Shown: positions 31,552-44,450 of the stretch, one piece after another | Position numbering within the stretch: the stretch's first letter is position 1 | Layout: each line of letters begins with the position of its first letter | Source of the DNA: Phlyctochytrium arcticum | Taxonomy: Eukaryota > Chytridiomycota > Chytridiomycetes > Chytridiales > Chytridiaceae | Direction of reading: 5' to 3' | Assembly: GCA_025602905.1 (NCBI GenBank) | Contig: JAHLKI010000016.1 | Location: 620,001 to 684,000, forward strand | Length of the DNA stretch: 64,000 bases | The notes under the pieces: model-generated | Databases searched by the model: none | Told to the model about the DNA's origin: nothing | What the model saw: the letters and a program-made list of their open reading frames with translations, nothing else | Made by a program: the position numbers and the translations under genes

Positions 31552-34500
31552 TTAGAAATGTAGCGTTTGTCGCCGGGTCGGGGATCCCTCTCCATCTTCA
31601 AACTTTCTTGTCCGACCGCCACCGCTCGACCCCAGCTCGCGGCCAAGACTTTCATGTCGCGTCGAGAATGATGGCTGATCCAACTTGAGTTGCTGCTGCT
31701 GCTGTTGTACTTGTTGTTGCAGCTGCTGCAAAGCCACTCTTGCCCGCTTCTTCTTTCCCTGTTCGCTCAAAAAGGCATTGCCAATCTCCGCGGTTCCACG
31801 TATCGGTCGCTCATCCCAGCCGCAAAAGAAACTGGTAAATTCGCCAGGCTCCTCGCCTTCAATCGTCCATGCTACATCGCCCGCATCATAAATCATACCC
31901 GTGTTGCCTGCACCTGGATGAATAGTGCCAGGACCGACATGGGATGGATTACTGCGGACTTGATAGTGGTGCAGAGCGACGTTGGAGGTGGTAGTGGCGT
32001 TAGTGCCGGTATAGGAGGAGCTTGCATACATTTCTTCGGGATTACCAGGGGTGGACAGGTTGACGGTGGAGGGCGCGGCAAGGTTGAACATGGAAGGATC
32101 TCTAGTCTGCAGACCACCAGCCAGACCCATTACTGATCCCTCATCATTCGTTTGTGAGATGCCGGTGTAATAACGGGTTTTAAGGGCAGTGGTGAGGGCT
32201 TTTCGCGCCGCCCGTTCAGCCCGAGTGCGACGAACTGTGAGATCCGAGCTACTGCCTGCATTGAGTGAATCGGTACTACGACCCAGTGCCAAGGAAGAGG
32301 AACTGCGGTACCGCCATCCACCCTCACCGTCCTCACCAAAAGCCGTAGCAGCATCATCATCAATCGCTGCCAAATCAGTCCGAGACTGCGACACTGCACC
32401 AGTTTGCGTCGTCGTCGGACCGAATATTCCCGGTACAATTCCACATGCACGACCATCGTCCAATCGCTCCAACCACACCTCGACACTTTTACGACACAAC
32501 TTTTTAACAACATCACTGGCCCCTTTGCCCACCCAAACCCAAAGTCGTCGTGGCGCACCCGGATCAACCATGATACATGTGTCGCTCTTGAGATCCACTT
32601 GTGACCAATTCGTAACTTCCTCCACGCTGAAATAACCTTGGGCACAAGAACAGCGCAGGAAGCGGGGAGGAGGTACATAGTAGTATTCGATGCCTTGCTG
32701 GATAGTTCCGTGCGGAGGTGCAAGCAGGGTAAAGAATTCGGAAGGTTCGAGGCCTTGCGGTGCCGATCGAATTTCGTCAGATGGATTGGCACCTGTTGGA
32801 GTGGAATTGAGGAAGGCAGTATAGGAGGATTGTGATCGGTGAAATGTTTCCGTGGAACTATTGCTGATGGTCAACGTAGGGGTAGTATCGGAATTTCCAG
32901 GCTTGGTTGAATCTTCGACCTGACTGGACAAAAATGTATTGATCTTGCGGCAGGCCCATTCCGCCTTGCGCACTTCATCCTTGCTAGCACCTTTACCGCG
33001 CCATAGGAAGCTTGGTGTATTCTTGTTCAGCGATCGTATGTAGAAACAATCGCGGGATACAAGGCTGGCCGTATGGGGATATACCTCAACAGCACGGGCA
33101 GTGCGGTATTTATGATCGACGCGAATATGAAACATTTGCGATTTTGTCCATATTTTAGCATCATCATTTTGGTTTCTTGAACTTGCAACAGAAGCCGCTT
33201 TACCCGCCCGTTTGTCCAAGAACGCAGCTCGAGATCCACGGTGTATCGTGATGGAGTTGTCCAAATGAGCCAGCAGAGCGACAGGTTCTTTGCCCTGATC
33301 GAGATGAACAATACGCACCGAACATCCGTACATCTCTTGCACGAGATTTTCCATCTCTTGCTGAGTTTTGAATTTGAAGGTCGAGAAAGCCAGCTTACTC
33401 GCCATTCGTCCATGCCAAAAGTACACCAGACATTCCATCGATGGCTCAGGTGTATCCGCAGCATTATCGGAATCATCATTTTCAAAAGACGTCTCGGCCA
33501 CATTGGGAGTTGGAGAAATAGGTGATAGCGGTCCAGTTGCACCACCTTCACCAGCGTTTGCTAACGCTGCCAATCCCGCGGTATCTAAATTCAGTATACT
33601 AGCATTGGATGATCGACGCTTGACCTTTTGCTCAATTTCCTTGGCCATAGACACAGATCCGACCTTCATGCCTTGCTTTCGCCGCTCGGTCCGTTTACGC
33701 TCCCGGGCCTCGCGTTTCCGCTGCTCCTTTTCCTCTTCGAGACGGTACACACAGAGAAACACGTATGCGTCATCGGTAAAGAAATGCCCCCTCTCGTCAT
33801 CCGGCAACTGCACAAAACGCCCACGCTGGTACACGAACGACGTAAAGCTCTGCAGTAACGAATTGGCGTGGGCTACAGTGTCCTCGATTGCGGTTGGAAG
33901 CACTTCTTGAGGAGGGGCAGCAGTATAAAGCGCTCGAACATCCACACGAATACTGGCGCCTGCACCATCCTTCGAACCCGATTTGTTTGGGCTAGAGTTG
34001 TCTGTTACGTCTTCCCAGTTAATACCGGCTGTACTCTCTTCCCAATCCTTAAATCGCATTATGAAGATTTCCGATTCGGCACCTTCCATCAAGCGATTGA
34101 GACCAACCCACTTGGGTCGTTTTTGGACTGGAACTACGCGTGCGACAAGTTCAGTGGCGGCGCCCCGGAGATCCATCGTAGTACCTTTACCAATCCACAA
34201 GAAAAGCTCTACGCCAGCATCGAGAACGTATGCCCCATCGGTTGCAAGCATTTTTTTACTGAGCTTGCCGTCTTTTGATACAACATGTGCAGACAAGTCT
34301 CCGGAAAGATCCTCACTTGCCTTGTAGAGCGTTGCAGGGGCTTCGGCTATCCGCTTAAATAAAGCCTCCTCTGATCGTGCATCCGCTTCGTGATCTTCAG
34401 CGGCGTCCTGCTCCGTTCGCTGCCCACCCAAAATCTCCCAAAACCGAGGCGGCTCACTCCACTCTTCCACCTCCTCGATCGAGGCACGACCAACGCGTTC

Positions 34501-36102
34501 TAGACGATTGATGCGGCTAGCGAGAATACGGCATTTGGCACGGTGGTGTAAGCGAGATTTGGTACCATTCCATTGGTAAATCTCCATTCCCCAGTCCAGA
34601 AGGAAGACTGCATCAGATTTGAGAGACCAAAACGCTGGGTCCAGCTACAGAAACAAAACGTTAGTTCAAATGAACATTTCCCAGCCAGCCAGTGTGAAAC
34701 TTACCAATCGCAGCTTGATTTCTCGATTACCATAAATCATATAGAGTCGCAATGGATACCGCTTCTTTTGCGCCACAAACAAACCGCTTTCAGCAGCCTC
34801 GGACGTGGCAACATGAGCAAATTTGTTGCCAAAGAGGGTTTGAAATTCTACACTCTCCTCGTTTGGGCACTCTCGCTCTACTCCGCCATTGGCCCCTGAC
34901 CAGTTTCGCAGCCCGGTCCCAAACATAGCAGCGCAAAAACGCTTATCAACCTCTGCCTCGCTCCCTATCCACACCCAAATCTTATGCTCCATGGCATCCC
35001 CTTCGTCATCCAATGCCCATGAGGGCCTATCTTGACTACTCTTGGGCGTATTTTCGAGCACGATGTAGCAATCCGCTACGCAAAATTTGCCAAACTTGGA
35101 TTTGGGAACCGGGATGGGTTTCAGCGCCTCAATTCGGAACATGGTAACACCCTCACGGTGAACTATATCATCGGGAAATATGTCGGAGTAATCAAGGGAT
35201 GGGACTTGTTGACGCATAGCATCTGAGACGGATTTCAGTTGAGGAGGAGGGGGTGGCGGTGGTGGATGAGCTTGTGCTTCCAAGGCCGACTTGACGGATG
35301 CGTCCAAGTTGTCTTCTTCATCTTCCGGAAGTTCATGGGCTCTATTCAGCGCCATCGTAGTCAAGGCATTGATAAATACACTTCCTTGCGCAACACGCTC
35401 CTTCTCCTGCTCCACCAATTGCTTGCCATCCAGAGCATTACGATGATGCAGGACGGCAATTTCCGGATTTTCCGTTGGTGCTGAAAAGTCCGCTCCATAA
35501 AACTCTGCCGTTTGCAAAACATACTTTTTCTCTTGATGCAGCTTGGTCTTTGGTGGATGATTTGTGAAAAGAAGAGTCGGATCAGAGGCAACATCGTCAG
35601 GGAAAGAAAAGGTGGACGCAGCAGAAGTTAGTAATTGTTTCAGGTAAGTTATTGACGATCGGATCCGCCGTTCCAGCGGCGAACCCGGATCACATTTAAC
35701 CCCATCTTCACTCGGACCTGCCGACAAATCACCATCTACCCCAACGCCAACCAATCCTCCAGCTTTGTTTATGTTCACGAACCCGGCCCTCCCGTCACTA
35801 CATTCGTTGAGCATTTCCGTCTCTGTCAGCTCATCACAACACGCCAGCAAGTGATCGAGGTCCTTGGTTTCATCGGTGCTCGCTTCACGGTCGCAGGCGT
35901 CCCGGATCATGTCCGTTTGTAGAGAGTTTCCCACAACGGTCCATTCGTTGTCGTTGTCACACAATTCAGCAGCAACGGTATCGCAAACAGAGGAGAGGAC
36001 GGTCCAGCTCAGGTTCCGGCGTATTTCAGACGATTTGGTGATGGGATCAGACGATATGGTGGAGATATCAGGAAGAGTGTGGGGAGTGTCGGTCGTCTCC
36101 AT
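31552..36102 (-). CDS. Villin/gelsolin-like actin-binding protein
   Basis: Two exons: 34705-36102 and 31552-34644 (intron GTAAGT...CTGTAG, phase 0), giving 1,496 residues. The first 290 or so residues are acidic and disordered, with a proline run before PSLDYSDIFPDDIVHREG. Then come several gelsolin-fold segments recognisable by the beta-strand pattern VFLLDWG-MEIYQWNG, YVLDAGVELFLWIGKG, FYIRSLNKNTPSFLWRGKG and CIMVDPGAPRRLWVWVGKG. Low-complexity linkers separate them, including a Lys/Arg/Glu-rich coil. The C-terminus has a Gln run (QQQVQQQQQQL) and ends SPTRRQTLHF. No villin headpiece and no leucine-rich repeats were seen, so it is neither a standard villin nor flightless-1. Gelsolin-fold proteins sever or cap actin in a Ca2+- and PIP2-dependent manner; function here is inferred. 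Confidence 0.85.
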
Positions 36103-36206
36103 ACATTGCCAACGAAATTGCGGCTGAAAAGGGAAGCGGGCCTTGCGGATCTGGAGAAAAGCGACCTTGGTATATCGTCACGCCGCCCTTCCTTTCTTTA
36201 CTGAGA

Positions 36207-36994
36207 TCAACTTGCTTGCGTGTGATAATGAGCTTCCTGGGGGTCCCTCAATTGGTGGTTTTGTGTGATAGCCGAGAGCTTTTGGCACATTTCCGACAGC
36301 GCAGCACTGGCCAAGATCCTTCCCCGCCAGCCCTAGCCCGGATTCGCGCGACTAAGCACCTTTACCAATCGCGTCTCCGCTTTGCATCCGACACTTTCCC
36401 TTCATACCCAGCTTCTCCAACCCAGCCATGCAGCAAACCACTATATACTAGCAACCATAGACTCACCTGTCGTCTCCGTACGGTCCGGCGCCTCTTTTCC
36501 ATCTCGAGTTTTCGATCCGTCTGATACTTTTCCCGATCAAGCTCGCGCTCGCTTTCTCGTTGCATGATTCGTATCTGACTGTCCCGTTCCCATTGCTTGA
36601 GTTTGGCCATGGACTCGCCAATCTTGTTGTTCCATGTTGATATGGTTGCTCGACGGTCAACGTGCAATTTCTTGTGATCCTGTCGTCGACGTTCCCGGTC
36701 AGACCGATTCTTCTCGCGTTCGGCGGCCAGCTGCTTTTCAAGATCTTCTAGTTCGGGGTCCTGGGCAGGCGAATTTCGTAATTTAGAGCGGAGGGATCGA
36801 ATGGCTGCTAGTGGATCTGAAACTGCCAGAGCTTTTTCGGCGGAAAGGTCGGGGATGAGGAGGGGTCGGCTGGTGGAGCGGGTCATCCGAGGTGAATTGC
36901 CATCCACAGGTTCTAGAGAGCTGGTCCGCGATATGCCTTTCCCAACACCAGCAGCTGCTCGCAGCTCGGCTGCAATGACTTCGGGCCGGCTCAT
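36207..36994 (-). CDS. Coiled-coil protein, unrecognised
   Basis: ATG at 36994 (MSRPEVIAAELRAAAGVGKG). The first 80 residues are Ser/Arg-rich. Then comes a long, highly charged coiled coil from about residue 85 (EDLEKQLAAEREKNRSDRER) through to the Arg-rich RRRTVRRRQ. A likely intron (36333-36466, GTGAGT...GCTAG) joins exon 1 to a 42-codon final exon beginning GWRGRILASAALSEMCQKLS and stopping at TGA 36207-36209. If unspliced, the frame ends at 36362. No family recognised. Its start lies next to the villin-like gene on the same strand, with about 105 bp between its stop and that gene's start codon. Confidence 0.6.
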
Positions 36995-37892
36995 TGCCGT
37001 GCTGTCGTTGATTTAGAGTTCGAATGGTAGGTAGGCCTAAGTATGACCAGGTACGCGAATGGAACTCTTCCGGATGTCGGATAAAGACGGTTTTGCAATG
37101 TTTGCGACAGATCTGGTAGGTAATGGTCTTAGTATGAGGAAGTTGTAATTTGATCGCAGTCTTCTAACCTAATCCCCCAATGCTCAATACGCAATTGATG
37201 CCGTCCAGTAACTTATGCCCGTGAATCCTCAGATTTCTATACAATCCTGCCAATTTCGTCTTACACACCCTGCTCTTGATTCCAGCGAAAACAACAGTAT
37301 AGAACTTTTGCCGTTGCCGGCCTTCGAGACGTTTTCCCGCCCAGCCACGCACGGAGATTAAACAGTAGGAAGGCTGCGAATACCACGTGTGACCGAAAAT
37401 AAATAGCAACAGGTTTATTTTTGGACACTGCAGACGCAAGGATACTTTTGCAGATCTAGATCCCTATAGTTCAAAGTGATTGAAACTCGTATTGTTGTGG
37501 GATTTTGGCTATTTTTCTAAAGTCTCCAAGGTGGAAGGGGAAAAACGAGCAACGATATCGAGACTTGATTCAATTATTCCGTGTATGAAATTACTTTTGG
37601 TTTTAAAAAACCACGTACACACAATCCACCAAGCGTCAGCGTCGTTGTTACCACTTCTTCTGAACCCGAGAAAACAAAAAAGAAACTTCAGTAAAGAGCA
37701 TAACAATGAATGAAGGGGAAACAAGAACAGGTAACATGAAGGGGGAAAGGTTACAATGCCTACACTTTTTTGCAGGCAAAAGGAAGTAATGTTTTGAACG
37801 AAAAACAGATAAAGGAGAATGACTTTGTTGGGGAAGCTTCTTGAGAGGGGAAACAGCAAACGAGCTGTCGATTAGGCAAGGGCATTTGACGC
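36995..37892. other. Intergenic upstream of the coiled-coil gene
   Basis: About 900 bp between the coiled-coil gene start and the histone H1 stop, both on the minus strand. Holds the coiled-coil gene promoter and the H1 3' flank. No gene seen. Confidence 0.4.
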
Positions 37893-38971
37893 TTACGGGA
37901 TAGCAAGGCGGGAGGAAGATCGGACTCCTGCCTTGCGGGGGGTAGGGGGCTTTCGGGCAGTGGTCGCCTTCTTTGCTGATGAAGAGGTAGCCTTCTTCGC
38001 GGCCGCAGTAGCAGATCGCTTGGTAGGTGATTTTTTAGTAATGGTAGCCTTGGCACGGGGAGCCTTGGCCTTGGCGGCAGCGCCAGTCTTTCCCTTGGTG
38101 GTGGTAGCAGCAACGGCCTTGGTTTTGGAGGCAGCGGGTGCCTTGCGCTTGGTGGTGGTGGTGGCGACTGTGGTAGCGGCCGCGGCGCGCGACTTGGAGG
38201 CAGCGGGTGCCTTGCGCTTGGTGGTAGTGGAGGTGGTTGTGGCCTTTTTGGTGGGTGTGGGTTTGTCGGATGCACTGTCTTCAGCGACCTTTGGCTTCTT
38301 GTTCAATTTGACGGGTCCGGATGGTCCTTTGGGCTGAACAAAGGTTCCATCTTCAACGCCCTTTTTGATGGCGGCGGTAATGTGAGTGTCGGCGCGCTCA
38401 TTTAGACCCTAGAGAAAAGATGCAGGATAAGTATATGGGCTAAGATTGATGGAAGCGTCAAGTGTTGCATTCAGGCAAGATGCAAAAGTGAAACGCGAGA
38501 GCAGGACCACGCGATCCTCCAAAAAATGTCCCACCCCACACTGAGCAGTACAGTGATGATAACGCGTCCCAAGACCCAAAAGCCAACGGGCAGCGTGACC
38601 CAAAAACGGCCAAGACGACGACAACAACGAAGCTTTCCGTACCTCAAAGTTAGCGTGAATGTACTTCTTGATTTGGGGACGGGAAGTGCCAGAGCGTTCC
38701 TTCTGCAAGTCAAAAAAAATCAAAGAAGAAAAAAAATCAGTTCAGAGCGTGTCTGAAATGCATAGGCAAGTCCTCTGATGGGCGGAGTAGTGCTTCAAGA
38801 GTGACAATCGCGCCAAAAAGAAGAGAAGAACATGCGCAATCCAATGGCAGTTCATATACGGTGGAGGGAGAGACTTACCAGGGTTGCAATAGCCTGCACG
38901 ATCATTTCCTTGAAGGCGGGGTGAGCGGCGGTCTTGCGCGCGGCGGATTTCGTTGCGGTGGAAGAGGGCAT
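37893..38971 (-). CDS. Linker histone H1
   Basis: Binds nucleosomal linker DNA. Three exons: 38879-38971, 38643-38702 and 37893-38408, in phase, 222 residues. The globular winged-helix H15 domain is split over all three exons: HPAFKEMIVQAIATL, then KERSGTSRPQIKKYIHANFE, then LNERADTHITAAIKKGVEDG. A long Lys/Ala/Pro/Thr-rich C-terminal tail follows. It contains near-perfect internal repeats (the KRKAPAAS block occurs twice) and several S/T-P-K motifs typical of H1 phosphorylation and DNA binding. The transcript is spliced, unlike core-histone genes of many animals, and is probably polyadenylated. Confidence 0.95.
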
Positions 38972-40824
38972 GGTTGGTAGGTTGCTGGTGGTAGGTGGGC
39001 GGGGTCGTCCGGAGGTTGTGGTGGTGGTGGTGGTGCTGCGGGGCGGGCCTTGACCTGGGGAAGAAGGAAAAACGAAGGACGAGATTGGGAACGGGAGTCG
39101 CGGGGGGAAAAGCGCGACGGGTCTCACGGCGCGAAAGCTATAAACGGCCATAAATCTTGCGTAAGCGGCGGTGTTAAAACTGGGCCGTGCTGGTATCTTA
39201 ATGTGCCTTAATTGGGCCTGATTGGCGATCATATCTTTCTTTGGCCAGATGGCCAGATGGCTATATGGAATTCCTCAGCGTTGAGCAAAAACTATTTTTT
39301 CGCATACAATCATACAATCGTCGACAAGAACCATAAAACTATTTGTGAGCTTCTCTATATATATAATTTATTGGTCGATCTGCAGTGTCAATACGCATAC
39401 CGACGTTGTTGATGTCAAAATGTGGCATTTGAGGGAGGGCAGAACGAAACCTCAATGAAAATCCAAGAACTCCAGCTAATACAATCAGTTGAATGAGTAT
39501 GGGAAATGCGTACATGAATGTAATTCCTCATTGCCCCATACATTTGAAGCATTTGACTGCATGGATCTGCAAAAGAACAATAGAAAATGATTTCAGCAAA
39601 CGGAGCTGCTCCAAGCATCTGGTATAGCGGCGCAATAATAACTCCATTGCTCCAGCCTCGGTCCAGCCTATGCATCCCGAGCTATTCAATGGGATGCAAT
39701 GACAATTGCAGCAAGCGTCTATCGATACATGCAGACCACACATTTATCTAAGTTGCGTAAAAAGTCATACTTACCCAAGACATTCTTATGATAAATAGCA
39801 GTTCTGGTTGGTTTAATTTGATATGAGACTACCCATAAATCCCAGCTTTATGCAAAGTAAAGAGTTCCCCGCCGAATCCCCGGGCCAGCTTCAGCAGATG
39901 AAATACAACTTTTCCGGCTAAAACAAAAAGTTTTCTTTTATCCAAGCCAACATTATTTGGCGCAGAAGTTTTCGCGGTGAGCAGCCGCCAAACTTCGCCC
40001 AGAAGACTCGTTCACGAAGAAATAGCAAAGGAACAAAAGTATCATATCATACTTTTCTGAAGGTTCTGTGGCGATCTCTCAACGTATCATATAGCCAAGC
40101 TCGCAAACCTGTCGCAAACTGTGAACGTATTTGCAGCCATTGGCAGCTTTCACGGAAGTTTACGGGTGTAGCTATCATTCCCGAGAGTGTAATACCAAAG
40201 CGCAACTTGTAACCTGCCGAAAACTTACCAAATTCAACCAACTCGGCCGCCCAATTATCTTTTTATTCTCTGGATCCGGTCGACTCGTCAAGTCTTGACA
40301 GTTCAGCACCCCGCGCCAACGCAACCCCCTTCGTTTTGGCAGCTCGTATAAAATCTTTAGCCAGCGTGTTTTCTTTCTTCCCAGCAACCAACCGTAATCT
40401 GGCCCGGATTCCGCACTCAGCCAATAAAACAAAGCTTACATATAAAAGAGAGGTTGAGCCAAACTTTTGCCCCATCCGAGCTTCTTGGCGATATCTTACT
40501 TAGGTTAGTTTCGCTCCACAAAGTATTTTCATCAAAACTGCGTATTGATCTTTGACTCAAGGTTAAGATAACCTTTATAACAGACAGCCATTTTCTACCT
40601 TTTACAAGTATCCCAGCGAGCTAACTCGAGTACAAAGTTGCGACCTCCCTTTGTCCACCTCTTTTTCGGGGCTTGATCTTGGCAAACAACAGTGTTTATC
40701 CCCGACTTCATAACTTCGGTATATCTACACCCTTGCACCCTCCAGTTATTTTGAAACCTACGCAAGTTCCCGCGGAATACCTTGGATATATCTTCAGGAC
40801 AGCAAATTGAACACCTGCAACAAA
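38972..40824. other. Intergenic, possibly with one unresolved small minus-strand gene
   Basis: 1.85 kb. The left 250 bp are the H1 upstream region, with CG-rich and CCACC-repeat DNA. Around 39350-39790 on the minus strand there are convincing splice signals (GTAAGTATGA near 39776; TTCTATTGTTCTTTTGCAG near 39575) and a hydrophobic helix-coding stretch (YAFPILIQLIVLAGVLGF) near 39460-39510. No single model joins them cleanly, so no gene is called. The right 500 bp is the upstream region of the four-repeat gene. Confidence 0.3.
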
Positions 40825-43800
40825 ATGTATCCACACTCACATTCGAGCAGCTCCCATCCTTCAGGGGCCCATCACCATCATCCAGCAACGCTACCCCCGC
40901 CAATGCCCCACTTGTCGTCGCATGCGTCAGCCAATCACAGCTCTCAAAGCGCTTCGCACGGACATCCTGGACTATCCCCCCATGACCGTCCTTACCTCAG
41001 TCGCCGACCGTCCGTGCCATTATCGATCACCTCGCCTGGATTTCACGCTCAACGTCAAGACTCTCCTTCGGGGTATGGAGGTTCCCATCCATCATCCGCT
41101 GGCATGATGCTCACCAGTTCCGCCGCCGTTACATCCCCGTCACCCACCATGCCTTTCGGCTCATCTTCGTTTCAAGCTCCCGACACGTACCGCGAAAAGT
41201 ACATTCGTGCCCTCGAGGAACGTATATCTATTGCCAAAGAACTGGTCGAACGGGATGCCGTCATTCGCGAACGAGATGCATTGTTACGAGAGCGAGACGC
41301 AGAACTTCACCGTCTCGAGCGGGATCTGATTGCCATTGGTGATGAAAATAGGGCTTTGAAAGAACATATTCAAAATCTGGAGGATCGGCTGCGGGAAGAT
41401 CAACTGCGAAGGGCAGATGAGTCGCATCACGGCCACTCAAGGTTGGATGAACCGCATAGACCTAGACGGCCTCTTTACCTGGACGCACCTCCTGGCTCCA
41501 CATCTACGCCGACACGAGGGTACTCGGGACGCGACAGGGATAATTATCGGTCCATACCGTACCATGAACGTGCCTCGCCCAGTTCGGAGAATAACACCTA
41601 TCGCCGCTTTAATGTCTGGAAGAGGGATCATGGCAAACAATATGATTCTCCTGACCATGAGTCAACAGCTTACAAGAATTGGCTACTCACTGACCGGGAA
41701 ATCCGCAAGTATAATGCGATACATCAGAAAAATTACAATACCAACGAAATCCTCTACCGTCATGATGCCTACTCGGACGCTTCACGAGAGAGAGATGCCT
41801 ATGATGAACAATCTGCGGTGGATGACCTCCCGGATCACTCGACACAACTCAGGCGAGACTCGAGGGACATTCGCACAGGACCGACGAAATCAGCCAATGC
41901 TAGTCCGCATCCACAAAGCCATGCTCCTCCGTCTCGTACCAGTCCTATCGACCTTCCAACAGCAGACGACATCGAGCCTATTCAGGCTGATAATTCATCC
42001 GTCGCAGAAATAGAGGATATCTCACCCGAGCCCATGGAAGAAATGACTGCCCGAAAATCTGAATCCGCGCCCGGAACTCCCTCCCCCGGTGAAGCATGGA
42101 CTTCCTTATTGCGCAAGGCATACCCGGGATCCCTCTCGCAGCTCAAACCTACCCAGCGTGCTCAAATTGGGGTTGCAGTTCGAGATTTCCTGGTTCAACG
42201 GCTTGGCCCTGAAAAGGGCGCAGAAAACCAAGTACGGGGATTAGGTCGCTCTACGGGTTTGGTGGATGCCATTCCCAGCGAACTGCACGCAGATTTTTCG
42301 GACTGGTTCGGGCAGCAGATTGAAAAGGGCCTGCTAGCTGGAAACGGCAAGCGTAAGCGGAATAGCTTAAACGCTCGCACGGATGTGCCATTGACACCAG
42401 CATCTGCGGGTCCATCCTCGGCAGCAACAGACGGTCAGCCCGAGACTCCGACCTCTGCGACAAAACGGGCAAAAATGGCCTATTCTCCTGATGTGATGGC
42501 ATGGACGGACTTGGTCCGAACCCGCTACCCAAATTTCCACGCCAATGTCCCCCAGATGAGTATTTTTACCAAGGCATTCTTGCGCACCCATGATATTCCC
42601 GATCAGCGGTACCCGGCCGTAAACACCAACAAGATGGCATGGGGGATTCCTGCGAAATTCCAGGCAGAGTATTTGGAACGATTTGAAGAGAGCTTTCCCA
42701 ATTTACGAGTTGGAGATGCGAATCTCAAAAGCGAACCCAAGGGCTCGACGAGTACTGGTGAGTCCCCAGATTTTTTGGTGGAATGTGTGCATAAGGAAAA
42801 GAGTTATTAATTAAATAAATTTTAGCCGGGATCAGCGGAAAGGGTATTACGGAGCGGCTAGTCCCCAATGCTCCCCGGGAGGCCATGTTTATCCCATCCA
42901 GCCCAAAACCCAATAGGCATACACGTTTGCTCAATGCCACTAGCAGCAACCCTGTTCATTCAGTCGCCTCTACACCCATCCATTCACCTCCGACCCAGTC
43001 GCGCATCATCACTGCGTCGGGCGGTTCCCGGGGCGGTACCCCTCATCCTTCCGTTCCCGTCAACGTCCTCACGTACCAAACACCCGAAGGCCCCGCGCAA
43101 ACCCAGCTGACTGTTTGGACAGAGCTTGTCCGCCGGAGGGATGGGCCGTATCTAGACGCAGTGCCCAAACCCATGTGGAACCGGATCCGAGCCGGAACCC
43201 GCATCTTTCTTGAAAGTGCCTTACCCCCTTTGGGTGTCCGTGTCGAAGACTGCCTTGCGAGTGTGGGTAAAGGCCGGCGCACGTACGGGATCCCCGAAGT
43301 CGTTGAACCAGCGTTCTGGCGCTGGTATGATACGGCAAAATTGTCTGAATTCGGCGGTTTTACGACTTCTACCCCCGTCAGTCGCGTTCAGTCGCCCGTG
43401 GTGACACCGAACAAGATTCCATATACATCCCAATTCAAGCTCATCGCACCCCAAGGATCATCATCATCAGCACAGCAGCATCAACCTGCTGCCCCCCAGA
43501 CGGATTCCCCCAACCTTTACCTCTCCTATGACCGCACTACCCCCCAGCAACCAGCTACCCCATCTGATAAACTTTCCCCCCTCCGGTCAATTCAAATCCC
43601 TAAACTACGTGAAAATACAGATGGACCCGTCCGGTATACGCGAATCCTCCAGTCCCTCCATCCGCGCTACAACGCTCTTCCCCGGTCGACACGCCTGGCC
43701 ATGAAGAACAAAGTCAAAGTATTTCTCGAGCACCAAGTCCCCGAAAACCGCCGCAACGAATGTCTGTTATTCAACAGCGATGCAGGGGGGAAATATACAT

Positions 43801-44078
43801 TTGCCGTGCCCAAATGGTTAGAGCTGCCGTTCCGCGAGTGGGCTTTGGTGGCTTTGGACGCTTTGGGGGTGCAGGCCAGTTCCGACACTGCTGCTGAGCA
43901 ATCTGATCTACCCCGGGAAGACGAGGAGGATGATGGGGATGTGTCGGATGATGAAGCTGAAGAGGATGGCGAGGAGGATGAGGTGCCGACTAGTCGAGCC
44001 ACCACGCCTCCTATTCCGGCTGATCATCTGGAAGAGAGTATGGTACCATCGCGGCCGTCTACACCGTCTTCAGCTTGA
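40825..44078 (+). CDS. Protein with four copies of an unrecognised ~75-residue repeat
   Basis: ATG at 40825, with exons 40825-42757 and 42826-44078 in phase, 1,061 residues. The N-terminus is His/Ser/Pro-rich (HHHHPATLPPPMP). A coiled coil follows (REKYIRALEERISIAKELVE, with repeated RERDAxLxERDAEL). Then there are four divergent copies of one module starting W/Y-T-x-L/I-L/V-R/Q: AWTSLLRKAYPGSL (about 42097), AWTDLVRTRYPNFH (about 42499), VWTELVRRRDGPYL (about 43113) and RYTRILQSLHPRYN (about 43633). Each is followed by an R-x-F-L or K-V-F-L helix, and copies 2 and 3 by an A-W-G-I-P or T-Y-G-I-P loop and an aromatic end. Acidic Asp/Glu tail (DEEDDGDVSDDEAEEDGEED). Layout suggests a nuclear adaptor or chromatin protein, but no family was recognised. 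Confidence 0.8.
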
Positions 44079-44450
44079 TGTTTGTAAATATGTGATTAAT
44101 GTCATAAATTTTGTATTTTGCCTCCAGAAATCTGCTATTATTACCTCCCGAATACGAACTAGTCCAACAAATCTTCTTAATTCAAACAAAGATGACAGCG
44201 CATTGCATGTTTCACGGCAACCTTTGCTGCCAAGTCTATTACATTATAGTACTAAAAAAATTCACACACTCTATATATATATGCAACACGGTCCAAACAC
44301 AAACAGAAAATAATATAAGAAAAACCAAAATTCATGCATGGTCCGCATTGGGTGCGTAGTTGGGCATGGCCTATAGACGTAGACCCCACTCGGACGTAAA
44401 AAAAAGGTGAAACAATTGCTTTTTTCTTCGCCACAAGTTCTGCTGGGTGT
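44079..44450. other. Intergenic between convergent genes
   Basis: AT-rich 3' flanks of the four-repeat and SH3-SAM-PH genes, with a short TATATATATATG tract near 44272. No gene seen. Confidence 0.4.

Noticed and set aside
32130..33551. ORFs on both strands inside the villin-like gene
   Set aside because: Frame shadows of the continuous 1,031-codon second exon.
41417..42013. 198-codon alternative plus-strand ORF in the four-repeat gene
   Set aside because: Same-strand shadow with Met/Arg/Thr composition typical of a shifted frame.
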